DNA of 64,000 nt from Azoarcus sp. DD4 (GCF_006496635.1 NZ_CP022958.1:4278001-4342000); one strand, 5' to 3'. Shown: positions 39,486-50,808, counted from the first letter of the stretch. Translations and numbers: made by a program. Notes: generated by a model from the sequence alone, not told the origin.

Positions 39486-39491
39486 TATAAT
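39463..39491 (+). promoter_or_regulatory. Internal promoter for rpoD at the end of dnaG
   Basis: TAGGCA and a perfect TATAAT are separated by 17 bases. The -35 lies inside the last codons of dnaG and the -10 begins right after its stop. The expected start is about 35-40 bases before the rpoD ATG. Confidence 0.6.
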
Positions 39492-39534
39492 TTTCTGTTT
39501 CCCGTTCTCATCTGCCACAGATTCGAGGAGTGCC

Positions 39535-41514
<1,980 letters not shown>

Positions 41515-41525
41515 TCCTGTCCCCT

Positions 41526-41545
41526 CCCCCGTCGCCCGACGGGGG
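41526..41545 (+). terminator. GC-rich hairpin between rpoD and the tRNA gene
   Basis: CCCCCGTCG and CGACGGGGG pair over nine bases with a two-base loop (likely opened to four). There is no T tract, so it may act as an RNA processing or stability element rather than a terminator, and the tRNA may be transcribed from the rpoD promoter. Confidence 0.4.
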
Positions 41546-41552
41546 CACGGCT

Positions 41553-41629
41553 GGGCCTTTAGCTCAATCGGTTAGAGCAGAGGACTCATAATCCTTTGGT
41601 TGCGGGTTCGAGTCCCGCAGGGCCCACCA
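41553..41629 (+). tRNA. tRNA with CAU anticodon, probably Ile2 (decodes AUA)
   Basis: A 77-base gene that folds fully. The acceptor stem is GGGCCTT/AGGGCCC, the D stem GCTC/GAGC, the anticodon stem GAGGA/TCCTT with loop CTCATAA (anticodon CAT), and the T stem GCGGG/CCCGC. The CCA end is encoded. CAU is shared by initiator Met, elongator Met and Ile2. The first acceptor pair is a normal G-C, which excludes initiator tRNA. The acceptor stem with C4 and C5 and the ACTCATAAT...TTGGT context resemble E. coli Ile2, whose C34 becomes lysidine, more than elongator Met. Confidence 0.95.
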
Positions 41630-41757
41630 CCATACTCTTGCAGCAGCGTCGTCACCGGGGTTCGATCTCGGCCGCCCCGCACAACCGGGGAAAAAGTCCT
41701 GGCGCGCCGCATCGGCGGTCATGGATACTAGCGCCATCTCCGCACTCGAGCGCCGCG

Positions 41758-42792
41758 ATGCTGATTGTCATCGTCGATGACACGCCTCTGAATCTGACCC
41801 TGATGGAAACCATGGTCCGGCGCCTGCCGGGCTGTCGTGCTCTGCCATTTTCAGACCCAAAGGCCGGGTTGAACTGGTGCCAGGACAACGAGCCCGACCT
41901 CATCGTCGTCGACTACATGATGCCGGATCTCGATGGACTCGAGTTCATCCGCCGCGTACGTGCCTGCCACGACAGGGACGACGTTCCCATCCTCATGGTC
42001 ACGGCAAACAGCGAGCGCCAAACGCGCTACGAAGCGCTGGAAAGCGGTGCCAACGACTTTCTCATCAAGCCGATCGACCTGCACGAATTCGAACCGCGCG
42101 TACGCAACATGCTCAAGCTGAGAGAGGCTCATCTCGCAACCCAGCAGCGCGCGGAGACCCTGGCGGAGGCCGTGCGACTGGCGACGGCAGAGATCCACAC
42201 GCGCGAACGCGAAACCATCACCCGCCTGGCACGAGCCGCCGAGTTTCGCGACCCCGAAACGGGCGCGCACATCCAGCGTATGTCGCACTATGCGGCGCTC
42301 ATTGCGCGCCGCATGGGTTGCGATGCCGAATTCTCGGACGCCATCATGCAGGCCGCCCCGATGCACGACGTCGGCAAGCTCGGCATCCCCGACCAGATCC
42401 TGCTCAAGGCCGGCCGGCTCACGGCGGACGAGTTCGCGATCATGAAACGTCACCCGAGCATCGGGCACGACATCCTCAAGGACTCGTCTTCCCGCATTGT
42501 CCAGCTAGGCGCGCAGATCGCACTGACGCATCATGAAAAGTTCGATGGCAGCGGCTACCCGGGCGGCCTCGCCGGCGACACCATTCCGCTGTCAGGGCGG
42601 ATCGTCGCGGTTGCGGACGTGTTCGACGCCCTCACCTCGGAGCGGCCCTACAAACCAAGCTGGCCGTTCGACAAGGCGATCGCGCTGCTGCGCAGTGGTC
42701 GCGGTAGCCATTTCGAGCCGGCCTGCGTGGATGCGTTCCTACAAGGTTGGGACGAAGTCATCACGATCCGCGCGCAGTTTCGCGACGACTAA
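41758..42792 (+). CDS. Two-component response regulator with HD-GYP output domain
   Basis: A 344-residue cytoplasmic regulator that probably hydrolyses cyclic-di-GMP. The receiver domain (about 1-120) has the acidic pair in VIVDDTP, the phospho-acceptor D52 in VVDYMMPDLDG and the lysine in FLIKPID. The HD-GYP domain (about 150-340) is intact, with HDVGK (H203, D204), HHE at 258-260 and GYP at 266-268. The ATG at 41758 starts directly at the receiver. No sensor kinase is adjacent. Such proteins often control motility, pili and biofilm, and pil genes lie 5 kb away, but no link is shown. Confidence 0.92.
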   Translation: MLIVIVDDTPLNLTLMETMVRRLPGCRALPFSDPKAGLNWCQDNEPDLIVVDYMMPDLDGLEFIRRVRACHDRDDVPILMVTANSERQTRYEALESGANDFLIKPIDLHEFEPRVRNMLKLREAHLATQQRAETLAEAVRLATAEIHTRERETITRLARAAEFRDPETGAHIQRMSHYAALIARRMGCDAEFSDAIMQAAPMHDVGKLGIPDQILLKAGRLTADEFAIMKRHPSIGHDILKDSSSRIVQLGAQIALTHHEKFDGSGYPGGLAGDTIPLSGRIVAVADVFDALTSERPYKPSWPFDKAIALLRSGRGSHFEPACVDAFLQGWDEVITIRAQFRDD

Positions 42793-42805
42793 GCCCCCGC
42801 GATCA

Positions 42806-43201
42806 TCAACGGCCGTGCGTGCCGTGCTCGATCAACTCGACTTTGTAGCCGTCCGGATCCTCGACGAAAGCAATCACCGTAGAGCCGTGCTTCATCGGTC
42901 CCGCTTCGCGCACCACCTTGCCACCGCGCGCACGGATGTCGTCACAGGCCTTCTTCGCGTCGGCAACTTCCAGCGCGATGTGGCCGTAGGCATTGCCCAG
43001 TTCGTACTGTTCCACACCCCAGTTGTGGGTGAGCTCGATCACGGCCCCGTCGGTCTCGTCCTGATAGCCGACAAAAGCGAGAGTGAATTTTCCGTCGGGA
43101 TAGTCATGTCGGCGCAGCAGCCGCATGCCAAGCACCTCCGTGTAGAAGGCGATAGAGCGCTCCAGGTTGCCGACGCGCAACATCGTATGCAGCATTCTCA
43201 T
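42806..43201 (-). CDS. gloA: Glyoxalase I
   Basis: Converts the methylglyoxal-glutathione hemithioacetal to lactoylglutathione. The 131-residue product has the four metal ligands H5, E56, H74 and E122 at exactly the positions found in the nickel-dependent E. coli enzyme, without the insertions of zinc-type members. AGAGGA precedes the ATG. It is the last gene of the ffh-EI24-cinA-like-ygjP-gloA run, starting three bases after the ygjP stop. Confidence 0.95.
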   Translation of the reverse strand: MRMLHTMLRVGNLERSIAFYTEVLGMRLLRRHDYPDGKFTLAFVGYQDETDGAVIELTHNWGVEQYELGNAYGHIALEVADAKKACDDIRARGGKVVREAGPMKHGSTVIAFVEDPDGYKVELIEHGTHGR

Positions 43202-43204
43202 CGT

Positions 43205-43990
43205 TCAGTCCTCTTGTTGGAATTCAGTCTCGGCTCCGCTTTCGATCAACGGAAGTCGTGCCGCTGCCTCGCGAAGGCGCTGCCGTGCTGCCCGCCAACC
43301 CGGATAAAGCTGTTCGACCACGGCCCAGAAGCGCGGGGAATGGTTCATTTCAAGCAGATGAGCCACCTCGTGGGCAACCACGTAGTCGATCAGCGCCGGT
43401 TCCAGATGCACCAGCCGCCAGTGCAGACGTATTCCGCTCAAGCGACTGCAGCTGCCCCACCGCGTTCGCGCCGACGACAACCTCACCGTCGGCACCGGTA
43501 GCCCAAGCCGGTAGCAGTACTCCTCGACGCGACCACCAAACCAAGCCAAAGCCCGCGCCCGCAAAGCCCGCACCACCAGCGGCGCAGGATCCGGCAGGCG
43601 TGGCACACACAAGGTTGCCCGGCCATCGGCAGCCGTTCTCCAGGTCGCTTGTCGCCCACCGGACACTAAGCTCAACGAGGCGATACCGCCGAGCAGGGGA
43701 AACTCGGCACCTTCGCCCAAGGGAAGACGGGTGGCCTGTCCGCGGGCATCCCGGGCCGCCAGGCGATCGAGCAACCAACGGCCGTGGCCCCGAACAAATC
43801 GTTCGACCGCGGGCAGCGGCGTAGCATGCGGCACCGCGACGCGCACACCCCTGTCATCTACCTGCAAAGCCAATGAACGGCGCCCTGAGCGCCGTAGTGT
43901 CAGCACAACGGACTTCCCCTCGATCACGAGGGTGTGTGGCTCTTCGGTCGCAGCACGGGGTGCCGCGCCGATCAGACCTTGTCGTCCCAT
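43205..43990 (-). CDS. YgjP-type metallopeptidase-like protein (DUF45)
   Basis: A 261-residue protein of the YgjP/WLM-like family. A zinc-binding HExxH is visible as H207, E208 and H211 in YVVAHEVAHLLEMNHSPRFW, preceded by the family block RTRWGSCSRLSGIRLHWRL. Some members have been linked to metal-dependent hydrolysis of UTP-like substrates, others are called M48-type peptidases; the substrate is not settled. The start overlaps the end of the cinA-like gene by 19 bases, indicating translational coupling within the ffh operon. Confidence 0.88.
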   Translation of the reverse strand: MGRQGLIGAAPRAATEEPHTLVIEGKSVVLTLRRSGRRSLALQVDDRGVRVAVPHATPLPAVERFVRGHGRWLLDRLAARDARGQATRLPLGEGAEFPLLGGIASLSLVSGGRQATWRTAADGRATLCVPRLPDPAPLVVRALRARALAWFGGRVEEYCYRLGLPVPTVRLSSARTRWGSCSRLSGIRLHWRLVHLEPALIDYVVAHEVAHLLEMNHSPRFWAVVEQLYPGWRAARQRLREAAARLPLIESGAETEFQQED

Positions 43991-44721
43991 GCGTAACCGC
44001 GAACGCCCACAACCGATTTGATGCGGTTCATCGCATCCGCAACTGTCGCCGCCGGGCCTTTCATGCCCAGCTCGATCGAACGGCGTTCGCCTTCCCCGGC
44101 GATCGTCGGCAAGCTGAACAAGGTCGCGCCCGGGAAATCAGCGGTGATCTCGCGCATCAGATCGATCAATTGCCCTTCGTAGGCATCCCACACCGTAATC
44201 GCCTGCTCGACGTAGTCTTCGGCGTGATGCAAATGGGCATAGCGGGTATCGAGCACCCACTCCACCATCGGCCAGGCCATCACCGGAAAGCCAGGGACAA
44301 AGTAATGATTGCTCAGCGAAAAGCCGGGGATGCGGTTGTAGGGATTCGGGATGATTTCGCTTCCTACGGGGAACACCCCCATCTGCAGGCGCTCGGGGGT
44401 GATCTCCACGCCAAAACGGGCACGGATCTCGGCCTCGGCCTCGGGGTGCAGCGCAATCTCCAGGCCCAGTGCAGCACCCGCACTCTGGCGGGTATGATCG
44501 TCCGGCGTGGCACCGATGCCACCGAAACTGAATACGACGTCGCCGGTCGCGAAAGTCTGCCTCAGGGTTTCGATCAAGCGCGGCCTATCGTCACCGGCGT
44601 AGCGCGCCCAGCTCAGCTTGAGTCCTCGCGCTGCGAGCAACTCGATGAGTTTGGCGAGATGTTTGTCGCTGCGACGCCCCGAGAGGATCTCGTCGCCGAT
44701 GATGAGCGCACCGAAGTTCAT
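43972..44721 (-). CDS. CinA N-terminal/MoCF-type domain protein
   Basis: A 249-residue stand-alone member of the molybdopterin-binding (MoCF/CinA N-terminal) family. The core blocks ALIIGDEILSGRRSDKH and the phosphate-binding FSFGGIGATPDDHT are clear. The C-terminal NMN deamidase domain of CinA is absent, so this is the short competence/damage-inducible-like form whose substrate is uncertain. It overlaps the EI24-type gene by four bases and ygjP by 19 bases. Confidence 0.85.
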   Translation of the reverse strand: MNFGALIIGDEILSGRRSDKHLAKLIELLAARGLKLSWARYAGDDRPRLIETLRQTFATGDVVFSFGGIGATPDDHTRQSAGAALGLEIALHPEAEAEIRARFGVEITPERLQMGVFPVGSEIIPNPYNRIPGFSLSNHYFVPGFPVMAWPMVEWVLDTRYAHLHHAEDYVEQAITVWDAYEGQLIDLMREITADFPGATLFSLPTIAGEGERRSIELGMKGPAATVADAMNRIKSVVGVRGYAWDDKV

Positions 44722-45500
44722 TCGACCGTCCGTGGCAAGGATTTGGTGGCAGGCGCCGGATCGAGGATGACCACGCCGTTTGCTGCACGTTCGCGACGCA
44801 GAGCCTCAAGCATGAAGTGTACAAAAGCCAGACCAGCAAATGCCGGCGCCACCAGGTTGAGCACCGGAACATATGCCAGCAACGCCGAACTGCCGCCCAG
44901 CACCAACATCGGCATGCGCAGCGCCTTGGGCAAACGGGCCAGCTCGTCCCGGTCGGCATGCAGCATCAGCGCGTCGTAACCGAAAGCACGCTGATTGAGC
45001 CAACCGGCCAAGAGGACAGAAACGACCAGGCCGACGCCGGGAATCAGCCACAGCGGCAAGGACGCCACCAGCGCAAGCATGAACAGGCCGCCTGCGGCCA
45101 GCGCGTTCCAGGCGCTGCCGAGGTTCGAGCCCCCGCGCCTCATCTCCAGATCTGCATAATCCTTGCGCGCAACCCGCTCCAACATCATCGGCAGCGCCAC
45201 CACTGCCACCACCACGGCAGCCGTCAAGTAAATCAGCGGCACAAAAAGAAAGGCTACGGCGATCTTCACAAGGATCAGCGTCACTGCGGCAGCGGCTTCC
45301 GATGCATTCAGCCAGGAGCCGACCCAACTGAGCCCCGCGATCCAGTCCATGATGGCGGTGACCACCGTCGTCCACGATGCCACGCCGATGCCCACCCACA
45401 GGATGGTCGCGGCCAGGCCAGGCCATAGCAGATGCCACAGCACGTCGCGCCGCGCCAGGCTGCGCAGCGAACGACCAAAGGCGAGGAGGATGCTGCGCAT
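44718..45500 (-). CDS. EI24-domain (CysZ-like) membrane protein
   Basis: A 260-residue inner-membrane protein with four or more hydrophobic helices (about residues 18-45, 70-105, 135-165, 200-225) and the EI24 family pattern (LPLWLIPGVGLVVSVLLAGWLNQRAFGYD). E. coli CysZ of this fold imports sulfate, but this member lacks a cys-gene context, so a transport role is only suggested. It begins two bases after the ffh stop. Confidence 0.85.
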   Translation of the reverse strand: MRSILLAFGRSLRSLARRDVLWHLLWPGLAATILWVGIGVASWTTVVTAIMDWIAGLSWVGSWLNASEAAAAVTLILVKIAVAFLFVPLIYLTAAVVVAVVALPMMLERVARKDYADLEMRRGGSNLGSAWNALAAGGLFMLALVASLPLWLIPGVGLVVSVLLAGWLNQRAFGYDALMLHADRDELARLPKALRMPMLVLGGSSALLAYVPVLNLVAPAFAGLAFVHFMLEALRRERAANGVVILDPAPATKSLPRTVE

Positions 45501-45502
45501 GT

Positions 45503-46861
45503 CTAGCGCGGCATTCCCGGCAGCATGCCTTTCATGCCACGCATCATTTTCTGCAGCCCGCCCTTGGAGAACTGCTTCATCACTTTCTGCGTCTGCTCGA
45601 ACTGGTTGAGCAGGCGGTTTACTTCCTGAACAGTAACGCCAGCACCAGCCGCGATACGCCGCTTGCGACTGGCCTTGATGACTTCCGGCTTGGCGCGCTC
45701 AACCGGCGTCATCGAATTGATGATGCCCTCAATACGGCCGATCGCCTTTTCTTCGACACCGCCCTGCAGTTGCCCGGCCGCCTGCGCAAACTGCGCCGGC
45801 AACTTGTCCAGCATGGACGACAGGCCACCCATCTTGCGCATCTGGGCGATCTGCTCCTTGAAGTCGTTGAGGTCGAAACCCTTGCCACTCTTGAGCTTCT
45901 GGGCAAAGGCCTTGGCCTTCTCCTCATCGACACCACGGCGAGCCTCTTCGACCAAGCCGAGTATGTCGCCCATACCGAGGATGCGGCTTGCCATCCGGTC
46001 CGGGTGGAACGGCTCCAGACCGGAGAGCTTCTCACCCACGCCGGCGAACTTGAGCGGCTTGCCGGTGACGTGACGAACGGACAAGGCCGCACCGCCCCGG
46101 GCATCGCCGTCTAGCTTGGTCAGCACCACGCCGGTGAGCGGCAAGGCATCGTTGAAGGCGCGAGCCGTATTCACTGCGTCCTGGCCTAGCATTGCATCCA
46201 CCACGAACAGGGTCTCGATCGGCTTGACCGCAACATGCAGAGCCTGGATCTCGGCCATCATCGCTTCATCGATGGCAAGGCGACCGGCGGTATCGACCAG
46301 CAGCACGTCGACGTGATGCTTGCGGGCATAGTCGACGGCAGACAAGGCGATGTCGACCGGTCGCTGCTCGATACTGGACGGAAAGAACTCGACGCCGGCC
46401 TGCCCTGCCACCGTCTTCAACTGCTCGATAGCGGCCGGACGATAGACGTCGGTCGACACCACCAGTACCTTCTTCTTCTGCGTCTCCCTGAGGTGTTTGG
46501 CAAGCTTACCCGTGGTGGTGGTCTTGCCCGCCCCCTGCAGACCGGCCATCAGCACCACTGCCGGCGGCTGAGTTGCGAGGTTGAGCCCTTCGTTGGCCCC
46601 ACCCATCAGCGCCTTGAGTTCGTCGTGCACGACCCCGACCAGCGCCTGGCCCGGCGTCAGCGAACCGACCACGTCCTGCCCGACAGCCTTGAGCTTGACC
46701 TTGGCGATGAAGTCCTTGACCACCGGCAAGGCCACGTCGGCCTCAAGCAGCGCCATGCGGACCTCGCGCAGCGCCTCCTGGATGTTGTCTTCGGTCAAGC
46801 GGGCCTGGCCACGGAGCGTCTTGACGACCTTGGAAAGACGTTGGGTAAGATTGTCGAGCAT
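45503..46861 (-). CDS. ffh: Signal recognition particle protein Ffh
   Basis: The GTPase that, with 4.5S RNA, delivers ribosomes making membrane proteins to FtsY. The 452-residue product has the NG domain with GLQGAGKTTTTGKLA (P loop), the DTAGR motif and TKLDGDARGGAA. The methionine-rich M domain occupies the last 150 residues (KMMRGMKGMLPGMPR at the end). It heads a five-gene minus-strand run and is divergent from a CcsA-type gene, as ffh and ypjD are in E. coli. Confidence 0.97.
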   Translation of the reverse strand: MLDNLTQRLSKVVKTLRGQARLTEDNIQEALREVRMALLEADVALPVVKDFIAKVKLKAVGQDVVGSLTPGQALVGVVHDELKALMGGANEGLNLATQPPAVVLMAGLQGAGKTTTTGKLAKHLRETQKKKVLVVSTDVYRPAAIEQLKTVAGQAGVEFFPSSIEQRPVDIALSAVDYARKHHVDVLLVDTAGRLAIDEAMMAEIQALHVAVKPIETLFVVDAMLGQDAVNTARAFNDALPLTGVVLTKLDGDARGGAALSVRHVTGKPLKFAGVGEKLSGLEPFHPDRMASRILGMGDILGLVEEARRGVDEEKAKAFAQKLKSGKGFDLNDFKEQIAQMRKMGGLSSMLDKLPAQFAQAAGQLQGGVEEKAIGRIEGIINSMTPVERAKPEVIKASRKRRIAAGAGVTVQEVNRLLNQFEQTQKVMKQFSKGGLQKMMRGMKGMLPGMPR

Positions 46862-46912
46862 GTTTTGGGAGGCCTTCGACCGGGGGTGACTTGGAGTAAA
46901 CTGCGCAGATCT

Positions 46913-47740
46913 ATGCCCCCGATTCTACTTCATCTCATCCCTGCCTCGCTTTACGCTGGCCTGAGCGTCTGGTTCTGGCACAACTGCTCCCAGGCCGCCG
47001 ACCCGAAGTCGCGCCAGAACATGACGCCCTACGAGCGGATCGTGCTGCTGGCAGCACTCGCAGTCCACGGCATTGCCCTCCACCGCGCCCTTTTCCCGGG
47101 CGAGGAGATGCGCTTCGGATTCGGCGTGGCCCTGTCGCTGATGGTCTGGCTGGCAATCTGCTTCTATTGGGTGGAAACCCTCTATACCCGCCTGGGCGGG
47201 CTCCACGCACTGGCGATGCCGGCGGGCGCGGTCGCCAGCCTGATTCCGGCGCTGTTTCCGGGTCAGCATGTGCTGGCCAACGCGGGATCACCGGCCTTCC
47301 GCGTCCATTTCATCATTGCGATGCTGGCATACAGCCTGTTCACTCTCGCGGCGCTGCACGCGATGCTGATGGCCTTCGCCGAACGCCGCCTGCACGACGC
47401 CCGCCTTTCACGGATACTTTCAACGCTGCCTCCACTGCTGACGATGGAGGCCCTGCTGTTCCGTCTCATCGGTATTGCTTTCGTTTTACTGACCTTCACG
47501 CTCGCCTCCGGCGTGATGTTTTCAGAGAGCCTGTTCGGAACCGCGTTCCGCGTTGACCACAAGACAGTATTCGCCGTCGTATCCTGGCTGCTGTTCGGCG
47601 CCCTGCTGACGGGGCGCCGGCTGCGCGGCTGGCGCGGCCGCATCGCCCTGCGCTGGACCCTCGCCGGGTTCGTAGCGCTCATGTTGGCCTACGTCGGCAG
47701 CCGTTTCGTGATCGAAGTCCTGCTGCACCGGGCGAGCTGA
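46913..47740 (+). CDS. CcsA/YpjD-type cytochrome c assembly-like membrane protein
   Basis: A 275-residue polytopic membrane protein of the CcsA/CcmC/HemX superfamily with about eight transmembrane helices. Conserved histidine positions (ALAVHGIAL, FRVHFIIAMLAYSLF, FRVDHKTVFAVVSW) resemble heme ligands of the family. It sits divergent from ffh, the position of E. coli ypjD, whose exact role is unsettled. A TAAACT lies only about 12 bases before the ATG; if it is the -10, the message would be nearly leaderless. Confidence 0.85.
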   Translation: MPPILLHLIPASLYAGLSVWFWHNCSQAADPKSRQNMTPYERIVLLAALAVHGIALHRALFPGEEMRFGFGVALSLMVWLAICFYWVETLYTRLGGLHALAMPAGAVASLIPALFPGQHVLANAGSPAFRVHFIIAMLAYSLFTLAALHAMLMAFAERRLHDARLSRILSTLPPLLTMEALLFRLIGIAFVLLTFTLASGVMFSESLFGTAFRVDHKTVFAVVSWLLFGALLTGRRLRGWRGRIALRWTLAGFVALMLAYVGSRFVIEVLLHRAS

Positions 47741-47833
47741 GCCCCGAGTGCCCACCGCGTCCGCGCACTCGCCACTCTTTACAAGGCCGGACGCGGCGTG
47801 CAAGATTCCATGTCAGTTAGTTAAGAGTGGGAC

Positions 47834-49549
47834 ATGGCAGCAAACCCCCAGACCGCACTGAGCGGGCTTGCCCGAGCACTGATCCAGCATGGTCGGCTGA
47901 GTGAGGCCGACGTCCTGTCCTGTTCACCCAAAAGTACTGGATCAAGCAACGCCTTCCTGCTCGAGATCGCACAACGCGGTCTGATGAGCACACGCGACAT
48001 CGCACGCTTCGCAGCCGAAACGTTCGGCTACCCGCTGCTGGACATCGGCGCCATCGACAAAGCCTCGATCCCGCGCGACGCGGTCGACCGCAAGCTGATG
48101 GGCAAGCATCAGGTGGTCGCGCTCGGCAAGCGCCAGAACCGCCTCACCCTTGCCGTCGCAGACCCATCGAACATGCGGGTGCTCGACGAAATCCGCTTCC
48201 AGACCGGGCTGCAGGTCGATCTCATCGTGGTGGAGGTCGACAAGTTGTGCAAGCTTGCCGACACCCTTGCCGAGTCGACCGAGCAGACGCTCAAGGATCT
48301 GACCGGCGAAGAGTTCGACATGGATCTCCTGCAGCAGGACACTGCGGGAGAACAGGTCAGCGAGGACAGCAGCGCAGAGGTCGACGACGCCCCTGTCGTC
48401 AAGTTCATCCAGAAGGTACTGATAGACGCGATCAACGAAGGCGCGTCCGATATCCACTTCGAGCCCTACGAAAAGTACTACCGGATCCGCGTGCGCACCG
48501 ACGGCATACTGCGCGAGATCGCGCAGCCGCCACTGGTCCTGAAGGAAAAGATCGCCGCCCGCATCAAGGTCATCTCGCGCCTGGACATCTCGGAAAAACG
48601 CATTCCGCAGGACGGCCGGATGAAACTGGTCCTGTCCAAGAACAAGGCCATCGACTTCCGCGTTTCCACACTGCCGACCTTGCACGGCGAGAAGATCGTG
48701 ATGCGTATTCTCGATCCTAGCTCTGCCATGCTCGGTGTCGATGCCCTCGGCTACGAGCCCGAGCAGAAAAAGGCCCTGCTCGACGCCGTCGAACGCCCAT
48801 ACGGCATGATCCTCGTCACCGGCCCGACCGGGTCGGGCAAAACTGTATCGCTCTACACCTGCCTCAACCTGCTCAACAAGGCGGGCGTAAACATCTCCAC
48901 CGCCGAGGATCCGGCCGAAATCAATTTGCCCGGCATCAACCAGGTCAACGTCAATGAAAAGGCCGGCCTCACCTTCGCCGCGTCGCTGCGCGCCTTCCTG
49001 CGCCAGGATCCGGACGTGATCATGGTCGGCGAAATCCGCGACCTGGAAACGGCCGAGATATCGGTCAAGGCAGCGCAGACCGGCCACCTGGTGCTATCCA
49101 CGCTGCACACCAATGACGCCCCCACCACGCTGGAACGCCTGAAGAACATGGGGGTCGCCCCGTTCAACATCGCCTCGTCGGTCATCATGATCACTGCCCA
49201 ACGGCTGGCCCGGCGCCTGTGCTCGTGCAAGAAGCCGGTGGACATCCCGATCGAGGCACTGTTGCAGGCCGGTTTCAGCGAAGAAGACCTCGACGGCAGT
49301 TGGCAACCCTATGGCCCGGTCGGCTGCGATCGTTGCAAGGGCAGCGGCTACAAGGGACGTGTAGGCATCTATCAGGTCATGCCGGTCACTGAAGAGATTG
49401 CACATATCATCATGACCAACGGCAACTCGATGGACATCGCAGCCCAAGCCAAGCGCGAGGGCGTCAGCGACCTGCGCCAGTCCGGCCTGCTGAAGGTCAA
49501 GCAGGGAGTCACTTCGCTGGAAGAAGTCCTCGCCTCCACCAACGAATAA
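47834..49549 (+). CDS. pilB: Type IV pilus assembly ATPase PilB
   Basis: A hexameric ATPase that powers pilus extension at the inner membrane. The 571-residue product has an N-terminal MshEN-like domain (about 1-140), then the GspE/PilB core with Walker A GPTGSGKT at 330-337, the Asp box, and the Walker B region LRQDPDVIMVGEIRD with the His box after it. A four-cysteine zinc site (CSCKKP...CDRCKGSGYKGR) lies near the C-terminus. AAGAGTGGG precedes the ATG. It heads pilB-pilC-pilD. Confidence 0.97.
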   Translation: MAANPQTALSGLARALIQHGRLSEADVLSCSPKSTGSSNAFLLEIAQRGLMSTRDIARFAAETFGYPLLDIGAIDKASIPRDAVDRKLMGKHQVVALGKRQNRLTLAVADPSNMRVLDEIRFQTGLQVDLIVVEVDKLCKLADTLAESTEQTLKDLTGEEFDMDLLQQDTAGEQVSEDSSAEVDDAPVVKFIQKVLIDAINEGASDIHFEPYEKYYRIRVRTDGILREIAQPPLVLKEKIAARIKVISRLDISEKRIPQDGRMKLVLSKNKAIDFRVSTLPTLHGEKIVMRILDPSSAMLGVDALGYEPEQKKALLDAVERPYGMILVTGPTGSGKTVSLYTCLNLLNKAGVNISTAEDPAEINLPGINQVNVNEKAGLTFAASLRAFLRQDPDVIMVGEIRDLETAEISVKAAQTGHLVLSTLHTNDAPTTLERLKNMGVAPFNIASSVIMITAQRLARRLCSCKKPVDIPIEALLQAGFSEEDLDGSWQPYGPVGCDRCKGSGYKGRVGIYQVMPVTEEIAHIIMTNGNSMDIAAQAKREGVSDLRQSGLLKVKQGVTSLEEVLASTNE

Positions 49550-49572
49550 AGCAATAACGGGAATCCCTACTC

Positions 49573-50808
49573 ATGGCGACAGCAGCCCGCGCCCCTCAGC
49601 GCACGACGACCGGCCCGAAGGAAGACCTCTACAACTGGGAGGGCAAGGACAAGACCGGCAAGATCGTCCGCGGCGAAATGCGCGCGACGGGCGACACCGT
49701 CGTCCAGGCCACCCTGCGCCGCCAGGGCGTCACGGTCACCAAGGTGAGGAAGCAGAAGCTGTCCCGCGGCCACAAGATCACCGACAAGGACATCGCGCTC
49801 TTCACGCGCCAGCTTGCCACGATGATGAAAGCCGGCGTGCCGCTCCTGCAGGCTTTCGACATCGGCATCAAGGGGTCGGGCAACCCCAGCCTGGCGCGCC
49901 TGCTGAACGAAGTGCGCACCGACGTGGAGACCGGCTCAAGCCTGTCGCAGGCCTTCAGCAAACACCCGCTGTATTTCGACAAGCTTTTCTGCAACCTGGT
50001 CGGCGCGGGCGAACAGGCCGGTATTCTCGACAGCCTGCTCGACCGCATCGCCACGTACAAGGAAAAGATCCTCGCCATCAAGGGCAAGATCAAGTCGGCG
50101 CTGTTCTATCCGATCGCGGTCGTCGTCGTCGCGGCGCTTGTCGTCGCGGTCATGATGCTGTTCGTGATCCCCGAGTTCAAGAACGTATTCACCAGTTTCG
50201 GCGCAGACCTTCCTGCCCCGACGCTCATGGTGATCGCGATGTCCGACTTCTTCACCGAATACTGGTACCTCATATTCGGCTCCATCATCGGCATCATCGT
50301 CGGCATCTCCTTCATCTACAAACGCTCGGCGGCAATGCAGATCGCGGTGGACCGCATCGTCCTGAAGCTTCCGGTCATCGGCGACGTGATCCGCAAGGCG
50401 ACGGTCGCGCGCTGGGCTCGCACCCTGTCCACGATGTTCGCGGCAGGGGTTCCGCTGGTCGAAGCGCTCGACTCCGTTGGCGGCGCAGCAGGCAACTACA
50501 TCTACCTCACCGCGACCAAACAGATCCAGAACGAGGTCAGCACCGGCACCAGCCTGACGGTGGCCATGCAGAACACCAGCGTGTTCCCCACCATGGTTGT
50601 GCAGATGGTTTCCATCGGCGAGGAGTCGGGCCAGCTCGATTCCATGCTCGCCAAGGTTGCCGATTTCTACGAACAGGAAGTGGATGAAGCGGTTGCCGGC
50701 CTATCCCAACTGCTCGAACCCCTCATCATGGTCTTCCTCGGCACCGTCATCGGCGGTCTGGTCGTCGCCATGTACCTGCCGATCTTCAAGCTCGGCTCCG
50801 TCGTCTGA
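49573..50808 (+). CDS. pilC: Type IV pilus platform protein PilC
   Basis: The inner-membrane platform protein of the pilus motor, homologous to GspF. The 411-residue product has two repeated cytoplasmic GspF domains (about 75-195 and 275-400). These are separated by transmembrane segments (SALFYPIAVVVVAALVVAVM and YWYLIFGSIIGIIVGISF) with a last helix at the C-terminus. The conserved FTRQLATMMKAGVPLLQAFD and WARTLSTMFAAGVPLVEALD repeats are clear. It follows pilB by 23 bases. Confidence 0.97.
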   Translation: MATAARAPQRTTTGPKEDLYNWEGKDKTGKIVRGEMRATGDTVVQATLRRQGVTVTKVRKQKLSRGHKITDKDIALFTRQLATMMKAGVPLLQAFDIGIKGSGNPSLARLLNEVRTDVETGSSLSQAFSKHPLYFDKLFCNLVGAGEQAGILDSLLDRIATYKEKILAIKGKIKSALFYPIAVVVVAALVVAVMMLFVIPEFKNVFTSFGADLPAPTLMVIAMSDFFTEYWYLIFGSIIGIIVGISFIYKRSAAMQIAVDRIVLKLPVIGDVIRKATVARWARTLSTMFAAGVPLVEALDSVGGAAGNYIYLTATKQIQNEVSTGTSLTVAMQNTSVFPTMVVQMVSIGEESGQLDSMLAKVADFYEQEVDEAVAGLSQLLEPLIMVFLGTVIGGLVVAMYLPIFKLGSVV

